Origin: JANNYA01 sp031422315
GTDB lineage: Bacteria > Pseudomonadota > Gammaproteobacteria > Xanthomonadales > SZUA-5
NCBI GenBank assembly: GCA_031422315.1
Contig: JANOQN010000016.1
Span: forward strand, 62,001-126,000
Reading direction: 5' to 3'
Length of the DNA: 64,000 bases
The notes under the pieces were generated by a model. The model was given only the letters and a program-made list of their open reading frames with translations, was not told where the DNA came from and ran no database searches. A program made the translations under genes and the position numbers. This document shows positions 16,832 to 26,281 of the stretch, one piece after another (position 1 is the stretch's first letter; the number at the start of each line of letters is the position of its first letter).

Positions 16832-17229
16832 TTAGCGGTTGGTTGACTGTCGAGTTTGCTATGGCTGTTCATGAGGAGCAGTTGCACGATCACGGTGGTA
16901 AATCAGGCTTGCGCGATCTCCCGCTTTTAGAGTCCGCTCTCGCAAGACCGCAGCAGCTATCGGCATATGCTGAGCCGGATGTTTTTGAGCTCGCCGCTGC
17001 CTATGCATTTGGTTTGGCGAAAAATCATCCATTTTTAGATGGCAACAAGCGAACTGCTTGGGTGCTTGCTCGAACGTACTGTTTACTTAACGGATTCGAT
17101 TTCACGGGCACCGATGCCGAAGCCGTGATCGCCATGCTGCGCCTAGCCGCTGGAGACGATGATCAGGATACGTTTGCGGAGTTTTTGCGGGCTAATTCAA
17201 ATCGGGTTGAGTTGGATGCGCAGCAATGA
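16828..17229 (+). CDS. doc: Doc (death-on-curing) family toxin, Fic fold
   Basis: Toxin of 133 residues. The Fic/Doc motif reads H67-P-F-L-D-G-N-K-R75; the Lys-Arg ending distinguishes Doc from AMP-transferring Fic (G-N-G-R). Doc proteins phosphorylate elongation factor EF-Tu and arrest translation. All motif residues are present, so the toxin should be active. It is translationally coupled to the AbrB-type antitoxin. Confidence 0.93.
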   Translation: MISGWLTVEFAMAVHEEQLHDHGGKSGLRDLPLLESALARPQQLSAYAEPDVFELAAAYAFGLAKNHPFLDGNKRTAWVLARTYCLLNGFDFTGTDAEAVIAMLRLAAGDDDQDTFAEFLRANSNRVELDAQQ

Positions 17230-17253
17230 ACAGGCAGCGGTGCAACGAGAGTT

Positions 17254-18027
17254 ATGCAAATGCTTGAACTAAACGCGCCGAACTGGCGTTTGCTTGAGGA
17301 TGCGTTTGGATCCGCTGAACAAGTCCCAAAACTGCTCACAGAGCTTAAAAACGCTAGTAAAGAAGCACTAGACGAACTATTTGGCCGTATCTGCCACCAG
17401 ATGTCAGTTTACTCATCGTCAATTGCCGCATTTCCGCACCTAATATCAATCGCTGAAACGCTGGAAGGTTTCCCCGGCCTACAAGCTGACGTGCTTTGTC
17501 TAGCTGGAGCAATCTGCGAGAGCCGTGAGTTTGAACATGAGTTACGTTGTTCCGAATTCGCAGGCGCATTGTGTTCAGCTTTGCCGGCCGCTATTGGTAT
17601 GGCGGAAACGGCCCTTTGCAATGTCGTAGAGAAAAATCACGCGATTTATCTACTCAAGTCCGTAGCGGCATTTGGTCATATGCAAGCTCTAGCGCGAATA
17701 CTTGAAGGCTTTTCAAGCGATGAATTTACGCTTGTATGCCCTTCTTGCTTGAATGAGCTTTATGTTTGGCCTTGCTCAGAAGGACTGTTCGTTGCAGCAG
17801 ACGATCCAGTTACCCATAAAAACGCCAAGCGCACTTTTGTTGCGCCTAAGTTGCATACTCAGTCCAAACAAAGTTCTGAATTTCAGTGGCTTGAACGACA
17901 GAGTTTACGGTCAAATGCTCTGGCTGAAATTCGCTGCAAACTGCCGTTTTTATTTGGTGAGGCAACCTGCCCAAAGTGCTTGTATTTATTTGCGCTTTTT
18001 GACGAATTGACAAAGCAAGCCGTATGA
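17254..18027 (+). CDS. HEAT-like protein with C-terminal zinc-ribbon cysteines, unknown function
   Basis: Protein of 257 residues. The N-terminus (WRLLEDAFGSAEQVPKLL, then ALDELFGRICHQMSVYSSSI and AAFPHLISIA) follows the pattern of a widespread HEAT-like family that I associate with immunity-type or orphan genes. Two C-P-x-C pairs, C-P-S-C near residue 163 and C-P-K-C near residue 242, suggest a split zinc ribbon. It begins 24 bases after doc but codes no toxin or antitoxin motif. Codon use looks somewhat more AT-rich than its neighbours, which may mean acquisition. No function assigned. Confidence 0.65.
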   Translation: MQMLELNAPNWRLLEDAFGSAEQVPKLLTELKNASKEALDELFGRICHQMSVYSSSIAAFPHLISIAETLEGFPGLQADVLCLAGAICESREFEHELRCSEFAGALCSALPAAIGMAETALCNVVEKNHAIYLLKSVAAFGHMQALARILEGFSSDEFTLVCPSCLNELYVWPCSEGLFVAADDPVTHKNAKRTFVAPKLHTQSKQSSEFQWLERQSLRSNALAEIRCKLPFLFGEATCPKCLYLFALFDELTKQAV

Positions 18028-18198
18028 GTCGAACTGTCAACAATTCGAACTGATTGGTGTAAGTGGTTTTAGGCGCCTTCACCGCCTGTTCCAACGTTAC
18101 TGTAAGATTTGCCCTACATCACCAACCTGACTTGCCCGCTATCGAAGCCGCGCAGCAAAGCCTAAATTAAGTACATCAACCCACCGCTTGGAGTGCAC

Positions 18199-18444
18199 AT
18201 GATTGACCTACGAAGCTTAGATGAACTCGCCAGCCGAATCGGCGCTTTAATGCCGGATGACGTCAGCAAGGCAGGTGAGGACTTCCAGAAAAACTTGAAA
18301 TCGGTGCTCGCGGTTGGCCTGCGCAAGCTTGATTTGGTAACGCGAGAAGAGTTTGAAGTGCAGCGCGCGGTTTTGCTGAAAAGCCGTGAAAAGTTAGAGC
18401 AGCTAGAGGCTAAATTGTTGGCTTTGGAAGCCAAAGCGAGCTAA
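18199..18444 (+). CDS. ubiK: Ubiquinone biosynthesis accessory factor UbiK (YqiC/BMFP)
   Basis: Protein of 81 residues. It is entirely helical, with an amphipathic N-terminus (LDELASRIGALMP) and a C-terminal coiled coil (LLKSREKLEQLEAKLLALEAK) that makes trimers. UbiK helps the aerobic Ubi complex by binding lipid. ATG 18199 is chosen because GGAG lies at 18190-18193. The ubiK-comM order is common in gammaproteobacteria. Confidence 0.9.
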   Translation: MIDLRSLDELASRIGALMPDDVSKAGEDFQKNLKSVLAVGLRKLDLVTREEFEVQRAVLLKSREKLEQLEAKLLALEAKAS

Positions 18445-18558
18445 CCAATTAACCTGGTAAAAAAAGGCATCGCCTATTCAATATCAGCATGATGTCGGCC
18501 TTCCTACAAAGGCGAGGAATCAGGTTCCTCCAACGTTTGTAAATCGCTGAAACCTGGT

Positions 18559-18585
18559 CTGGATCCCCGCTTTCGCGGGGATGAC
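18559..18585. repeat. REP-like palindrome, copy 1
   Basis: Contains ATCCCCGC (18563-18570) paired with GCGGGGAT (18575-18582) around TTTC, flanked by CTGG and GAC. Three further copies of the same CTGG-x-x-CCCGC...GCGGG-x-ATGAC element lie at 26747, 26860 and 38134. It sits in the 234-base gap before comM. Confidence 0.75.
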
Positions 18586-18678
18586 CTAACCACGTAAGCG
18601 GCGCCAACTCGCTGGCAGTTTTATTCGAATCATTTGCCCAAAATCATCGGAATTGATTCGCAAATCAAAGGAAATCAT

Positions 18679-20181
18679 ATGTCACTCGCAATATTGGTAG
18701 CACGCGCTGCCGTGGGCGTTGCTGCGCCTAAAGTCACCGTGGAAGTCCAATTGGCTGGCGGTTTGCCGGGCTTTTCAATCGTTGGATTGGCCGAAGCTGA
18801 GGTCAAAGAAAGCCGTGATCGGGTCAAGGCCGCGATTATCAATTCCGGCTACGAATTTCCGGTGCGCAAAGTCACAGTCAATCTAGCACCTGCGGATTTG
18901 CCCAAAGAAGGCGGGCGCTTTGATTTGCCGATTGCGATTGGCATTTTGGCCGCGAACGGGCAAATTCCCCTGGAAGCACTGACTGCCTATGAATTCTATG
19001 GTGAGCTGGCGCTATCAGGTGAGCTGCGCGCCGTACGCGGCATATTGCCGGCGGTAGTCAAGGCCTGCAAAGCCGGGCGCGGCGTAATTGTGCCGGCTGG
19101 CAATGCGGCGGAAGCGGGTTTGGTTGACGCGCCGAAAATTTGCTACGCCGAAACGCTGGCGCAGGTGTGTACGCATTTGCGCGGCGCTGAAGCACTGCCG
19201 ATTTGCCCGAAGCTTCCGGAAGTGCAGGTGGATTTCATTGCCGGTGGTGATATGCGCGACGTGCGCGGCCAGCATTTGGCGCGCCGTGCATTAGAGGTGG
19301 CAGCCACCGGCGCGCACAACATCTTGTTTATCGGCCCGCCGGGTACCGGCAAAAGCATGCTGGCGCAGCGTTTGGCCGGCATTTTGCCGCAACTCGAAGG
19401 CAAAGAAGCGCTAGAAAATGCGGCGATTGCTTCGGTCAGCCATTACGGCGTCAATATTCAAAACTGGCGGGCTCGGCCTTTTCGAAGTCCGCATCACACC
19501 GCCAGTGGCGTGGCGCTCGTGGGTGGTGGCAGCACCCCGAAACCTGGCGAGATATCTTTAGCCCACAACGGCGTTTTATTCCTCGATGAACTAACTGAGT
19601 GGGAACGAAATACTCTAGAAGTGCTTCGCGAACCGCTTGAAAGCGGCCGCATTGTCATCTCCAGAGCCGCGCGCTACGCCGAATTTCCCGCGCGCTTTCA
19701 ATTAGTTGCAGCTATGAACCCATGCCCGTGCGGCTATGCTGGCGATCCTGCGGCGCGTTGTCAATGCTCTCAAGAGCAAGTCCGGCGTTATCGCGGGCGA
19801 GTATCGGGCCCACTGCTGGATCGAATCGACATCCAAATCGAAGTGCCGCGCGTGCCGCAAGCTCAGCTGCGCGGTGGTGAAGCGCCGGAAAGCTCCGCCA
19901 TCGTGCGTGCCCGCGTGATTGCCGCACGCGGGGTCGCGCTTACGCGGGCCGGCAAGCCGAACAGCCAGCTCAGCAACTCCGAGGTTGAGCGCGATTGCAA
20001 AATGAGCGAGCGCGATCACGTCCTGCTTGATCGCCTTGTCGAGCGCATGGGCTTGTCTGCCAGGGCCTATCACCGCATCTTAAAACTTGCACGCAGCATC
20101 GCCGATTTGGCTGGTGCCGAAAGCATTGCCGCGCTGCATCTGAGCGAAGCAGTGGCGCTGCGGCGGGTGGCGCAGGCTTAG
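18679..20181 (+). CDS. comM: ComM/YifB family AAA+ ATPase (Mg-chelatase-like)
   Basis: Hexameric helicase that promotes branch migration during natural transformation. The N-terminal ChlI-like domain has GLPGFSIVGLAEAEVKESRDRV and PADLPKEGGRFDLPIAIGIL. Walker A GPPGTGKS is at residues 219-226 and Walker B VLFLDE near 299-304. A later Cys cluster reads C-P-C-G-Y-A-G-D-P. The chain is full length (500 residues). ATG 18679 follows AAGGA at 18668-18672; the in-frame upstream start at 18634 lacks a ribosome site. It points to natural competence in this organism. Confidence 0.94.
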   Translation: MSLAILVARAAVGVAAPKVTVEVQLAGGLPGFSIVGLAEAEVKESRDRVKAAIINSGYEFPVRKVTVNLAPADLPKEGGRFDLPIAIGILAANGQIPLEALTAYEFYGELALSGELRAVRGILPAVVKACKAGRGVIVPAGNAAEAGLVDAPKICYAETLAQVCTHLRGAEALPICPKLPEVQVDFIAGGDMRDVRGQHLARRALEVAATGAHNILFIGPPGTGKSMLAQRLAGILPQLEGKEALENAAIASVSHYGVNIQNWRARPFRSPHHTASGVALVGGGSTPKPGEISLAHNGVLFLDELTEWERNTLEVLREPLESGRIVISRAARYAEFPARFQLVAAMNPCPCGYAGDPAARCQCSQEQVRRYRGRVSGPLLDRIDIQIEVPRVPQAQLRGGEAPESSAIVRARVIAARGVALTRAGKPNSQLSNSEVERDCKMSERDHVLLDRLVERMGLSARAYHRILKLARSIADLAGAESIAALHLSEAVALRRVAQA

Positions 20182-20259
20182 GTCTTAATACATGCGTGTT
20201 TGCATGACGCGTCAGCTCCGATATGCTCAAAGCTTCGAATTCAATGAGAATTGCAGTAA

Positions 20260-22287
20260 ATGAGACTAGCGATGCGCAATATCGTCCAAAAACTGTGTTC
20301 CCTAGCGTTGCTGTTTGCCAGCGCTAAAGCTACGGCTGAGCCAGCTGCACCCCGCATTTTCGAGCCGCTAGACGTATTCAAGCTCGAGTGGGCCGACCAG
20401 CCCGTGTTTTCGCCAGATGAGGGTGAAATTGTGTTTGCCCGAAAATCGGTAGACGTCATGCAAGACAAAGTCAGCAGTGCGCTGTGGCGATTGCGGCTCA
20501 AAGATGGCGCGCTGCGGCCGTTGCTGGTTGAGGGTGATCCAAGCGCACCGCTGTTTTCGCCTGATGGTAAAAGCTTGGCCTACCGCTCCGGCGGGCAGCT
20601 GATGTTGCGCTGGCTGGATAGCGCGCAGAGCATCAAAATTGCCGAAGGTGCGCAGCGTTTTAGTTTTGCACCGGACAGTCAGTCAATTGCGTTTACGAGG
20701 TTTGTCGAACGTGATGCCTTAAAAGGTGCAAGCCTGCCCGAGCCGCCCAAAGGCGCAAAGTGGGGCGATCCTGTGAAGGTAATTGATCGCTTAAATCATC
20801 GAAGCGATGGCAGTGGAGATGTCGCGATTGGCGAAACGCACGTGTTCGTGGTGCCGGTTCAAGGCGGCAGTCCGCGCCAATTGACGAGCGGCGAATTCGA
20901 GCATGACAGCTTTGTATGGCGCGCCGATAGCAAAGCGCTTTTCGTCAGCGCAAATCGCCGCGCAGATGCAGAATATTCGCCGGAAGATTCGGAGGTTTAT
21001 CAGCTTGATTTGGAATCGCTAACGCTTGCCCAATTGACCGATCAGCGCGGCCCGGATGATGTCATGGCTGCCTCGCTTGATGGCCGATATGTTGTGTATT
21101 CCAGCTATGCGCAGCGCAATCAATTTCATCAGCGCGCTAAACTGATGCTGCTGGATTTGAGCACGAAAAAAACCCGCGAAATCGCGCCTGAGTTTGATCG
21201 TGACGTCAGTGAAGTGCATTTTAGTGCGGACTCAAAATCGCTGGTCATTGGCTATGATGAGCTAGGCTCAAGCAAAGTGGCGGCGTTGAGTTTGACTGGC
21301 AAACTGAGCGAGCGGGTCAGCGGCTTGGGCGGCGCGGATATTGGCCGGCCTTATGGCAGCGGCGGCTTTGCAGTTAGTCGATCCGGCAAAATTGCCTACA
21401 GCTCGGGCACGCCAACCCGTCCAGCTGAACTTGCGATTCAAAGCGGCACACGAAACGCGCGCGTTTTGACGGATTTGAACAGCGATGCTTTGGCCGATAT
21501 CAAGATGGGGCGCGTTGAGGAAATCAATAGCAAGTCAAGTTTTGACGGTAAAAATATCCAAGGCTGGCTGATTTACCCGCCCGAATTTGACGCCAGTAAA
21601 AAGTACCCGCTGCTGTTAGAGATTCACGGTGGCCCGGTGCAAAACTACGGCCCGCGTTTCAGCCCAGAGCTACAGCTGTATGCCGCAAAGGGATATGTGG
21701 TGCTGTATACCAATCCGCGCGGCAGTGATTCCTACGGTGAGGCTTTTGCCAATGCCATCCATCACAACTATCCGAATCATGATTTCGACGATTTAATGAG
21801 CAGCGTTGACGCCACCATTGCCAAAGGTTTTATTGACGAACAGCGCTTGTATGTGACGGGCGGTTCCGGTGGTGGAGTTTTGACCGCTTGGATCGTCGGC
21901 CACACTGAACGCTTCAAAGCTGCGGTAGTCGCCAAGCCGGTCATCAATTGGATGAGCTTTGTGCTAACCAGCGATGGCGTTGCGCTGTTTCATCGCAATT
22001 GGTTTCCTGGTCTACCGTGGGAGCCCGAGCACACCGAGAATTACCTGAAGCGTTCGCCGCTCATGCATGTTGGTAAAGTCAAAACGCCGACCATGGTGAT
22101 TGTCGGTGAAGCTGATTTGCGCACGCCGGTTTCGGAATCCATGCAGTATTACCACGCACTAAAATTGCGCAAAGTGCCAACACAATTGGTTCTGATTCCG
22201 GGCGCCAGCCATTCCATTAGCGCACGGCCTAGCCATATGTTGGCGCAGGTGTTGAATACTTTGGCTTGGTTTGAGCGCGAACGTTGA
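20260..22287 (+). CDS. Exported S9-family serine peptidase (prolyl oligopeptidase type)
   Basis: Peptidase of 675 residues with a signal peptide ending near A-K-A-T-A-E. A beta-propeller formed by repeats such as PVFSPDEGEIVFAR and PLFSPDGKSLAYR occupies about residues 40-420. The alpha/beta hydrolase domain follows, with triad Ser536 (G-G-S-G-G-G), Asp619 (G-E-A-D-L-R) and His651 (G-A-S-H-S). This is the acylaminoacyl-peptidase-like subfamily, which cleaves short peptides. ATG 20272 is an alternative start that gives a cleaner signal peptide. Confidence 0.9.
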   Translation: MRLAMRNIVQKLCSLALLFASAKATAEPAAPRIFEPLDVFKLEWADQPVFSPDEGEIVFARKSVDVMQDKVSSALWRLRLKDGALRPLLVEGDPSAPLFSPDGKSLAYRSGGQLMLRWLDSAQSIKIAEGAQRFSFAPDSQSIAFTRFVERDALKGASLPEPPKGAKWGDPVKVIDRLNHRSDGSGDVAIGETHVFVVPVQGGSPRQLTSGEFEHDSFVWRADSKALFVSANRRADAEYSPEDSEVYQLDLESLTLAQLTDQRGPDDVMAASLDGRYVVYSSYAQRNQFHQRAKLMLLDLSTKKTREIAPEFDRDVSEVHFSADSKSLVIGYDELGSSKVAALSLTGKLSERVSGLGGADIGRPYGSGGFAVSRSGKIAYSSGTPTRPAELAIQSGTRNARVLTDLNSDALADIKMGRVEEINSKSSFDGKNIQGWLIYPPEFDASKKYPLLLEIHGGPVQNYGPRFSPELQLYAAKGYVVLYTNPRGSDSYGEAFANAIHHNYPNHDFDDLMSSVDATIAKGFIDEQRLYVTGGSGGGVLTAWIVGHTERFKAAVVAKPVINWMSFVLTSDGVALFHRNWFPGLPWEPEHTENYLKRSPLMHVGKVKTPTMVIVGEADLRTPVSESMQYYHALKLRKVPTQLVLIPGASHSISARPSHMLAQVLNTLAWFERER

Positions 22288-22308
22288 TCACTCTCGCGCC
22301 GTAGAATC

Positions 22309-23277
22309 ATGCTTAATCCTCCAGTATTCGCGCACGTAACGGCGCGTAAAACGCTACGCTACCACGCGCCGCACCCGCATTACGGCGCGCATGTTCGTGC
22401 GGGTTCCGGGTTAACCTGGATTGATGATGAGCTGGCGATTGTGCAGGATGATGCGCTTTGTATTGCTTGGTTAAATCCTAAATCTGGTGCGCTTCGGCTA
22501 AGCGCGCTGTCGGAGACTTTAGCTGCATCTTTGGGCGCGCACACCTTTGATACCGCAGCGGGCAATAAGCATCGCAAGCCTGATTTTGAAGCCGCGTTTG
22601 CCTGGCACGTGGCTGGCAAATCGGAGTTGATCGCGATTGGATCAGGCTCATCAGAGCAGCGTTATAAAATAGTGCGGGTGCGCCAAAGCGGCGTGCAGGT
22701 GAACGTCATGGATGCCAGCCGCTGGTTTGAAGCGCTCAGCAGCGATACGGCATTTTCGGGTAGCCGGCTCAACATCGAAGGTGCATGTTGCAGCGATCAA
22801 CATGTGTTGCTATTTCAACGCGGTAACGGCGCTTCAGTAGACGGCCGCAAACCTGTCAACACGATTGCGCTTTTTGAAATTGCTGACGTACAGCGCTATC
22901 TGGACGCACCCGCAAGAGCGCCTGTGCCAGCTCGTGTGCAGCTGCGGACATTCGAATTGGCGGATTTCGCGCACGGAGGCAAAGCCATTCCTTGGGGCTT
23001 TGCCGACGCTTGCCAGCTAGATGCGCGCACGTGGTTTCTACTGAGTGCAGAAGCATCGCCCGATGTACTCGGCGATGGCGAAGTCGCCGCTGCAGCAATT
23101 GGCTACTTGACTGAAAATGGCGCAGAGTTTGGGCTTATTATTGATGAAAACGGCCTGATTTTGCGCGACAAATTAGAGGGTTTAGCGAGCGATAGTGCGG
23201 GTGGTTTTTACGCGGTAACAGATAATGATGATCCTAACCAACCGGCGCAGCTGTTGCAGCTTAGGGTGATGAATTGA
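22309..23277 (+). CDS. Beta-propeller-like protein of unknown function (DUF6929-like)
   Basis: Protein of 322 residues without a signal peptide. Repeating strand-rich segments (GSGLTWIDDELAIVQDDALCIAWLN, LNIEGACCSDQHVLLFQRGN, KLEGLASDSAGGFYAVTDND) suggest a six-bladed propeller. It resembles the DUF6929 group, but I am not certain of that name. It begins 21 bases after the S9 peptidase and is probably cotranscribed. No catalytic residues are evident. Confidence 0.6.
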   Translation: MLNPPVFAHVTARKTLRYHAPHPHYGAHVRAGSGLTWIDDELAIVQDDALCIAWLNPKSGALRLSALSETLAASLGAHTFDTAAGNKHRKPDFEAAFAWHVAGKSELIAIGSGSSEQRYKIVRVRQSGVQVNVMDASRWFEALSSDTAFSGSRLNIEGACCSDQHVLLFQRGNGASVDGRKPVNTIALFEIADVQRYLDAPARAPVPARVQLRTFELADFAHGGKAIPWGFADACQLDARTWFLLSAEASPDVLGDGEVAAAAIGYLTENGAEFGLIIDENGLILRDKLEGLASDSAGGFYAVTDNDDPNQPAQLLQLRVMN

Positions 23278-23305
23278 TTCAATATTGCTTATTGGTATCA
23301 TTTCG

Positions 23306-23662
23306 CTACTTTTCGTAGAACATGAAAAACGCCGCCAATACGATCAACACGAACGCGACACCGTGATTCCACTTCAGCGGCTCTTTTAGAAACCACACGG
23401 AAAATACGCAAAACACCAGCAGCGTGATGATTTCTTGAATACCCTTCAACTGCGCTGCTGAATACACCGCGTGCCCCATGCGGTTTGCGGGCACTTGAAA
23501 AATATACTCCGGCAACGCAATCAGCCAGCTGACAAAAACCACTAAAATCAATGACTTCTGTTTGAAATTTAAGTGCCCGTACCAGGCAATCGTCATAAAA
23601 ATATTGGAAACCACGAGCAGTAAAACTGGAACTAAATACGCGCTTAAAGGTGCCGCGGGCAT
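23306..23662 (-). CDS. DUF486/DMT-family small membrane protein
   Basis: Four-helix inner-membrane protein of 118 residues. Signature segments FMTIAWYGHLNFK, EYIFQVPANRMGH, QLKGIQEIITLLVF and LKWNHGVAFVLIVLAAFF are those of DUF486, a branch of the drug/metabolite transporter superfamily. The transported compound is unknown. It lies three bases downstream of the PilZ gene, so the two are cotranscribed. Confidence 0.92.
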   Translation of the reverse strand: MPAAPLSAYLVPVLLLVVSNIFMTIAWYGHLNFKQKSLILVVFVSWLIALPEYIFQVPANRMGHAVYSAAQLKGIQEIITLLVFCVFSVWFLKEPLKWNHGVAFVLIVLAAFFMFYEK

Positions 23663-23665
23663 GTG

Positions 23666-23986
23666 CTAAAGCTCGGCGAATCTTGTTTCATAGAGCAAGC
23701 GATCCACTTCATCATCTTGGCCTGCCTCAAAGCGCACGCCGAAATGCTGATCAGAATCGCGCACGATTCTAGAATATAGGCTCACGATAGTGTCTTCGTC
23801 GATAATAAAATGCAGCCGCATCACGCCCTCCTCGGTGGCGTCTTGGATCAGCCAATCAAGCGGCTTGACCACCCGCGCACCACCGATTGACACATCTTCA
23901 ACTTGACACAGCCAAGCTCGGCGGCTGCCGGCGATTAACACGGTTGAATTAAGCTCAAGGCGGGGAAACTGGCGTTTTTCTGACAC
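23666..23986 (-). CDS. PilZ-domain protein (c-di-GMP receptor)
   Basis: Single-domain protein of 106 residues. The two c-di-GMP-binding motifs are present: R-Q-F-P-R near the N-terminus (RxxxR) and D-V-S-I-G-G (DxSxxG). It should bind cyclic di-GMP and act as an adaptor for motility, secretion or exopolysaccharide output; no target gene is adjacent. It is first in a two-gene unit with the DUF486 protein and diverges from the response-regulator gene. Confidence 0.9.
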   Translation of the reverse strand: MSEKRQFPRLELNSTVLIAGSRRAWLCQVEDVSIGGARVVKPLDWLIQDATEEGVMRLHFIIDEDTIVSLYSRIVRDSDQHFGVRFEAGQDDEVDRLLYETRFAEL

Positions 23987-24176
23987 GATCTACTCTGGCT
24001 GGGCGCAGCTTGCGCGCGATGTGCCATGTTGCCTGCGTTTGCGCTGGATTTGAATCATTTCGGCATCGATTTTCGAATTCTTGTGTCGATTTCATTTTCC
24101 TGTGAGCTGCTATTGACACGAGAATCACCCGATCAGGCGTATCTTCACTTTGGTGAAACCCACTAGCGAGAGAGAA

Positions 24177-24914
24177 ATGAAAACACGTGATGAGCAGGCA
24201 GGTATTGTTTTGTTGATTGAAGATAACCGCAGCATCTCTGAGATGGTTGGCGAATATCTAGAACGTCGGGGCTACTCGGTTGATTTTGCGGCCGACGGCG
24301 TAACTGGCTTACATCTAGCTGTCACGAACAGCTACGACGTGATTGTGCTCGATTTAATGTTGCCGGGCATGGACGGCATTGACGTATGCCGCAAGCTTCG
24401 GCAAGACGCGAAACGCTCGACCCCAGTGCTGATGCTGACCGCACGTGACACGCTAGAAGATAAAGTGTCTGGCCTTGATGCAGGCGCTGATGACTATTTG
24501 GTCAAGCCGTTCGAACTGAAAGAGCTTGATGCGCGCGTGCGGTCATTAATTAGGCGCGATCGTCGACAAGTCAGCCAAGGCGTGTTGAAAGTTGGTGATT
24601 TGGTGCTGGATACCGCCACGCTGCGCTTGACCCGCAATGGCAAGGATTTACTGGTATCCCCTATTGGCTTGAAACTACTGTCAATTCTGATGCGCGAATC
24701 GCCCAGAGTGGTGAGCCGGCGCGATATCGAACGCGAAGTTTGGGGCGATATGCTGCCCGACAGTGACACGCTGCGCAGCCATTTGTACAACTTGCGTAAA
24801 GTGATCGATAAGCCTTTTGATCATCCGCTACTGCACACGATTCACAGCGCAGGCTATCGCTTAGCGGATTTGGAAAGCGAAGTTCCTGCTGGGCGGGTTG
24901 CAGCGGCCGCGTGA
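24177..24914 (+). CDS. OmpR-family response regulator
   Basis: Protein of 245 residues. The receiver domain has acidic pocket E15-D16, phospho-acceptor Asp59 (V-L-D-L-M-L-P-G-M-D-G) and the Lys in V-K-P-F-E. The winged-helix effector has SDTLRSHLYNLRKVID and HTIHSAGYRL. It resembles PhoP/ColR-like regulators. ATG 24177 is used because GAGAGAG precedes it; the frame opens at 24150. Its stop overlaps the kinase GTG start by four bases, so the two are translationally coupled. Confidence 0.92.
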   Translation: MKTRDEQAGIVLLIEDNRSISEMVGEYLERRGYSVDFAADGVTGLHLAVTNSYDVIVLDLMLPGMDGIDVCRKLRQDAKRSTPVLMLTARDTLEDKVSGLDAGADDYLVKPFELKELDARVRSLIRRDRRQVSQGVLKVGDLVLDTATLRLTRNGKDLLVSPIGLKLLSILMRESPRVVSRRDIEREVWGDMLPDSDTLRSHLYNLRKVIDKPFDHPLLHTIHSAGYRLADLESEVPAGRVAAAA

Positions 24915-26281
24915 GCGAGCGCTATCCGATCACGCGAACACAGGTGGCAGCATCGGTAAATCCGGGTTCGGCAAAATCCGGCGCGGCGCAGAGTGGTCTG
25001 CGCCGCAAAATCTCGACTGCATTTATTTTGCAAGCAGCCGCCATTTCTTGCGCAACGCTGCTGGGTATTTATGCCACCGCTGCGGTGCTTGAAGACTTTC
25101 TAATACGCCGCGCGCTCGTTGAAGAGGCGGCGCATTACATCAAACGACTGGACGCTGATCCGCTTGCACGCGAACCGGACACGCACAATATGCGCGGCTA
25201 CTTGGATGCGCCTACGCACCAGCGGGGCGGCGTGCACCCTGAGCTGCGCGAACTTCCGGTTGGCTTTCACAACCTGCGCCAGCAAGGCGCGCGGCCGCTG
25301 GTTTACGTCACCCAGACTAAATACGGCAAGCTGACACTTATTTTTGATCAGCAGCACGTCGGCAAATTAGCCTTGCTTTTCGGGCTTATACCGATGGCGA
25401 TTGTGTTGGTGTTTGTTTATTTGGCTAGTTTTGCCGCATACCGAATCAGCAAACGCGCTATTTCCCCAGTGGTTTGGTTAGCTGAGCGCGTGTCGGCATT
25501 AAATCCGCTGAAGCCTGACCGTAACAGCTTTGCGCCGGAAAACCTGCCACCGGATTTTGATGGCGAGTCGCAAATTTTAAGCGAAGCACTGCAGCGCTAC
25601 TCTGAGCGTATCGAACAGTTAGTTGAGCGCGAACGCACCTTTACGCGGGACGCCAGCCACGAACTACGCAGCCCGCTGACGGTGATTAAAATGGCTTGCG
25701 AGGTGTTGTTAGCGGAGGACCATTTAGACACTTACACGGTACGCAATATCAAGCGCGTGGACGCCGCGAGCCGAGATATGGAAGCGCTGATTGAAGCTTT
25801 TTTATTACTTTCACGCGACTCAGAATCGGGCATGCCGGAAGAAGAAGTGTCGATCAACGGCATCGTGCGCGAAGAAATGGCGCGTGCAGAGCTGATTATC
25901 GAAAACAAGCCCGTGCAGCTTCGTCTTGAAGAACGTATCCAGCTAAAACTAAAAGCGCCGAGCAAGGTCGTTGGTGTCATGCTCAGCAACCTAATTCGCA
26001 ACGCCTGCACCTACACCGAATCGGGCTCGGTTGATATTGAAATCAACGAGAAATTCGTCAAAGTGGTCGACACCGGCAAAGGCATTGCGAAAGATGATTT
26101 GAAAGAGATCTTTAAGCCGTTTTTCCGGCCCAAAGATTCCCCCAAAGGTGGCCATGGCGTGGGATTGGCGATTGTTAGTCGGCTATCACAACGCTTTCAA
26201 TGGCCGGTTTCATTGACCAGCGAAGTCGGTGTCGGCACGGTAGCGCGCATTGATTTTCCGCAAGCTGAAGTCATGCGCTAG
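24911..26281 (+). CDS. Membrane sensor histidine kinase
   Basis: Kinase of 456 residues. Transmembrane helices at about residues 36-60 and 153-177 flank a periplasmic domain of about 90 residues that matches no family I know. A HAMP-like linker leads to the phospho-acceptor His250 (A-S-H-E-L-R-S-P-L-T), then N box LIRNACTYT, G1 V-D-T-G-K-G-I and G2 G-H-G-V-G-L-A-I-V. The start is GTG within the regulator stop. The signal is unknown. Its 3' end overlaps the convergent gene by four bases. Confidence 0.92.
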   Translation: MSERYPITRTQVAASVNPGSAKSGAAQSGLRRKISTAFILQAAAISCATLLGIYATAAVLEDFLIRRALVEEAAHYIKRLDADPLAREPDTHNMRGYLDAPTHQRGGVHPELRELPVGFHNLRQQGARPLVYVTQTKYGKLTLIFDQQHVGKLALLFGLIPMAIVLVFVYLASFAAYRISKRAISPVVWLAERVSALNPLKPDRNSFAPENLPPDFDGESQILSEALQRYSERIEQLVERERTFTRDASHELRSPLTVIKMACEVLLAEDHLDTYTVRNIKRVDAASRDMEALIEAFLLLSRDSESGMPEEEVSINGIVREEMARAELIIENKPVQLRLEERIQLKLKAPSKVVGVMLSNLIRNACTYTESGSVDIEINEKFVKVVDTGKGIAKDDLKEIFKPFFRPKDSPKGGHGVGLAIVSRLSQRFQWPVSLTSEVGVGTVARIDFPQAEVMR

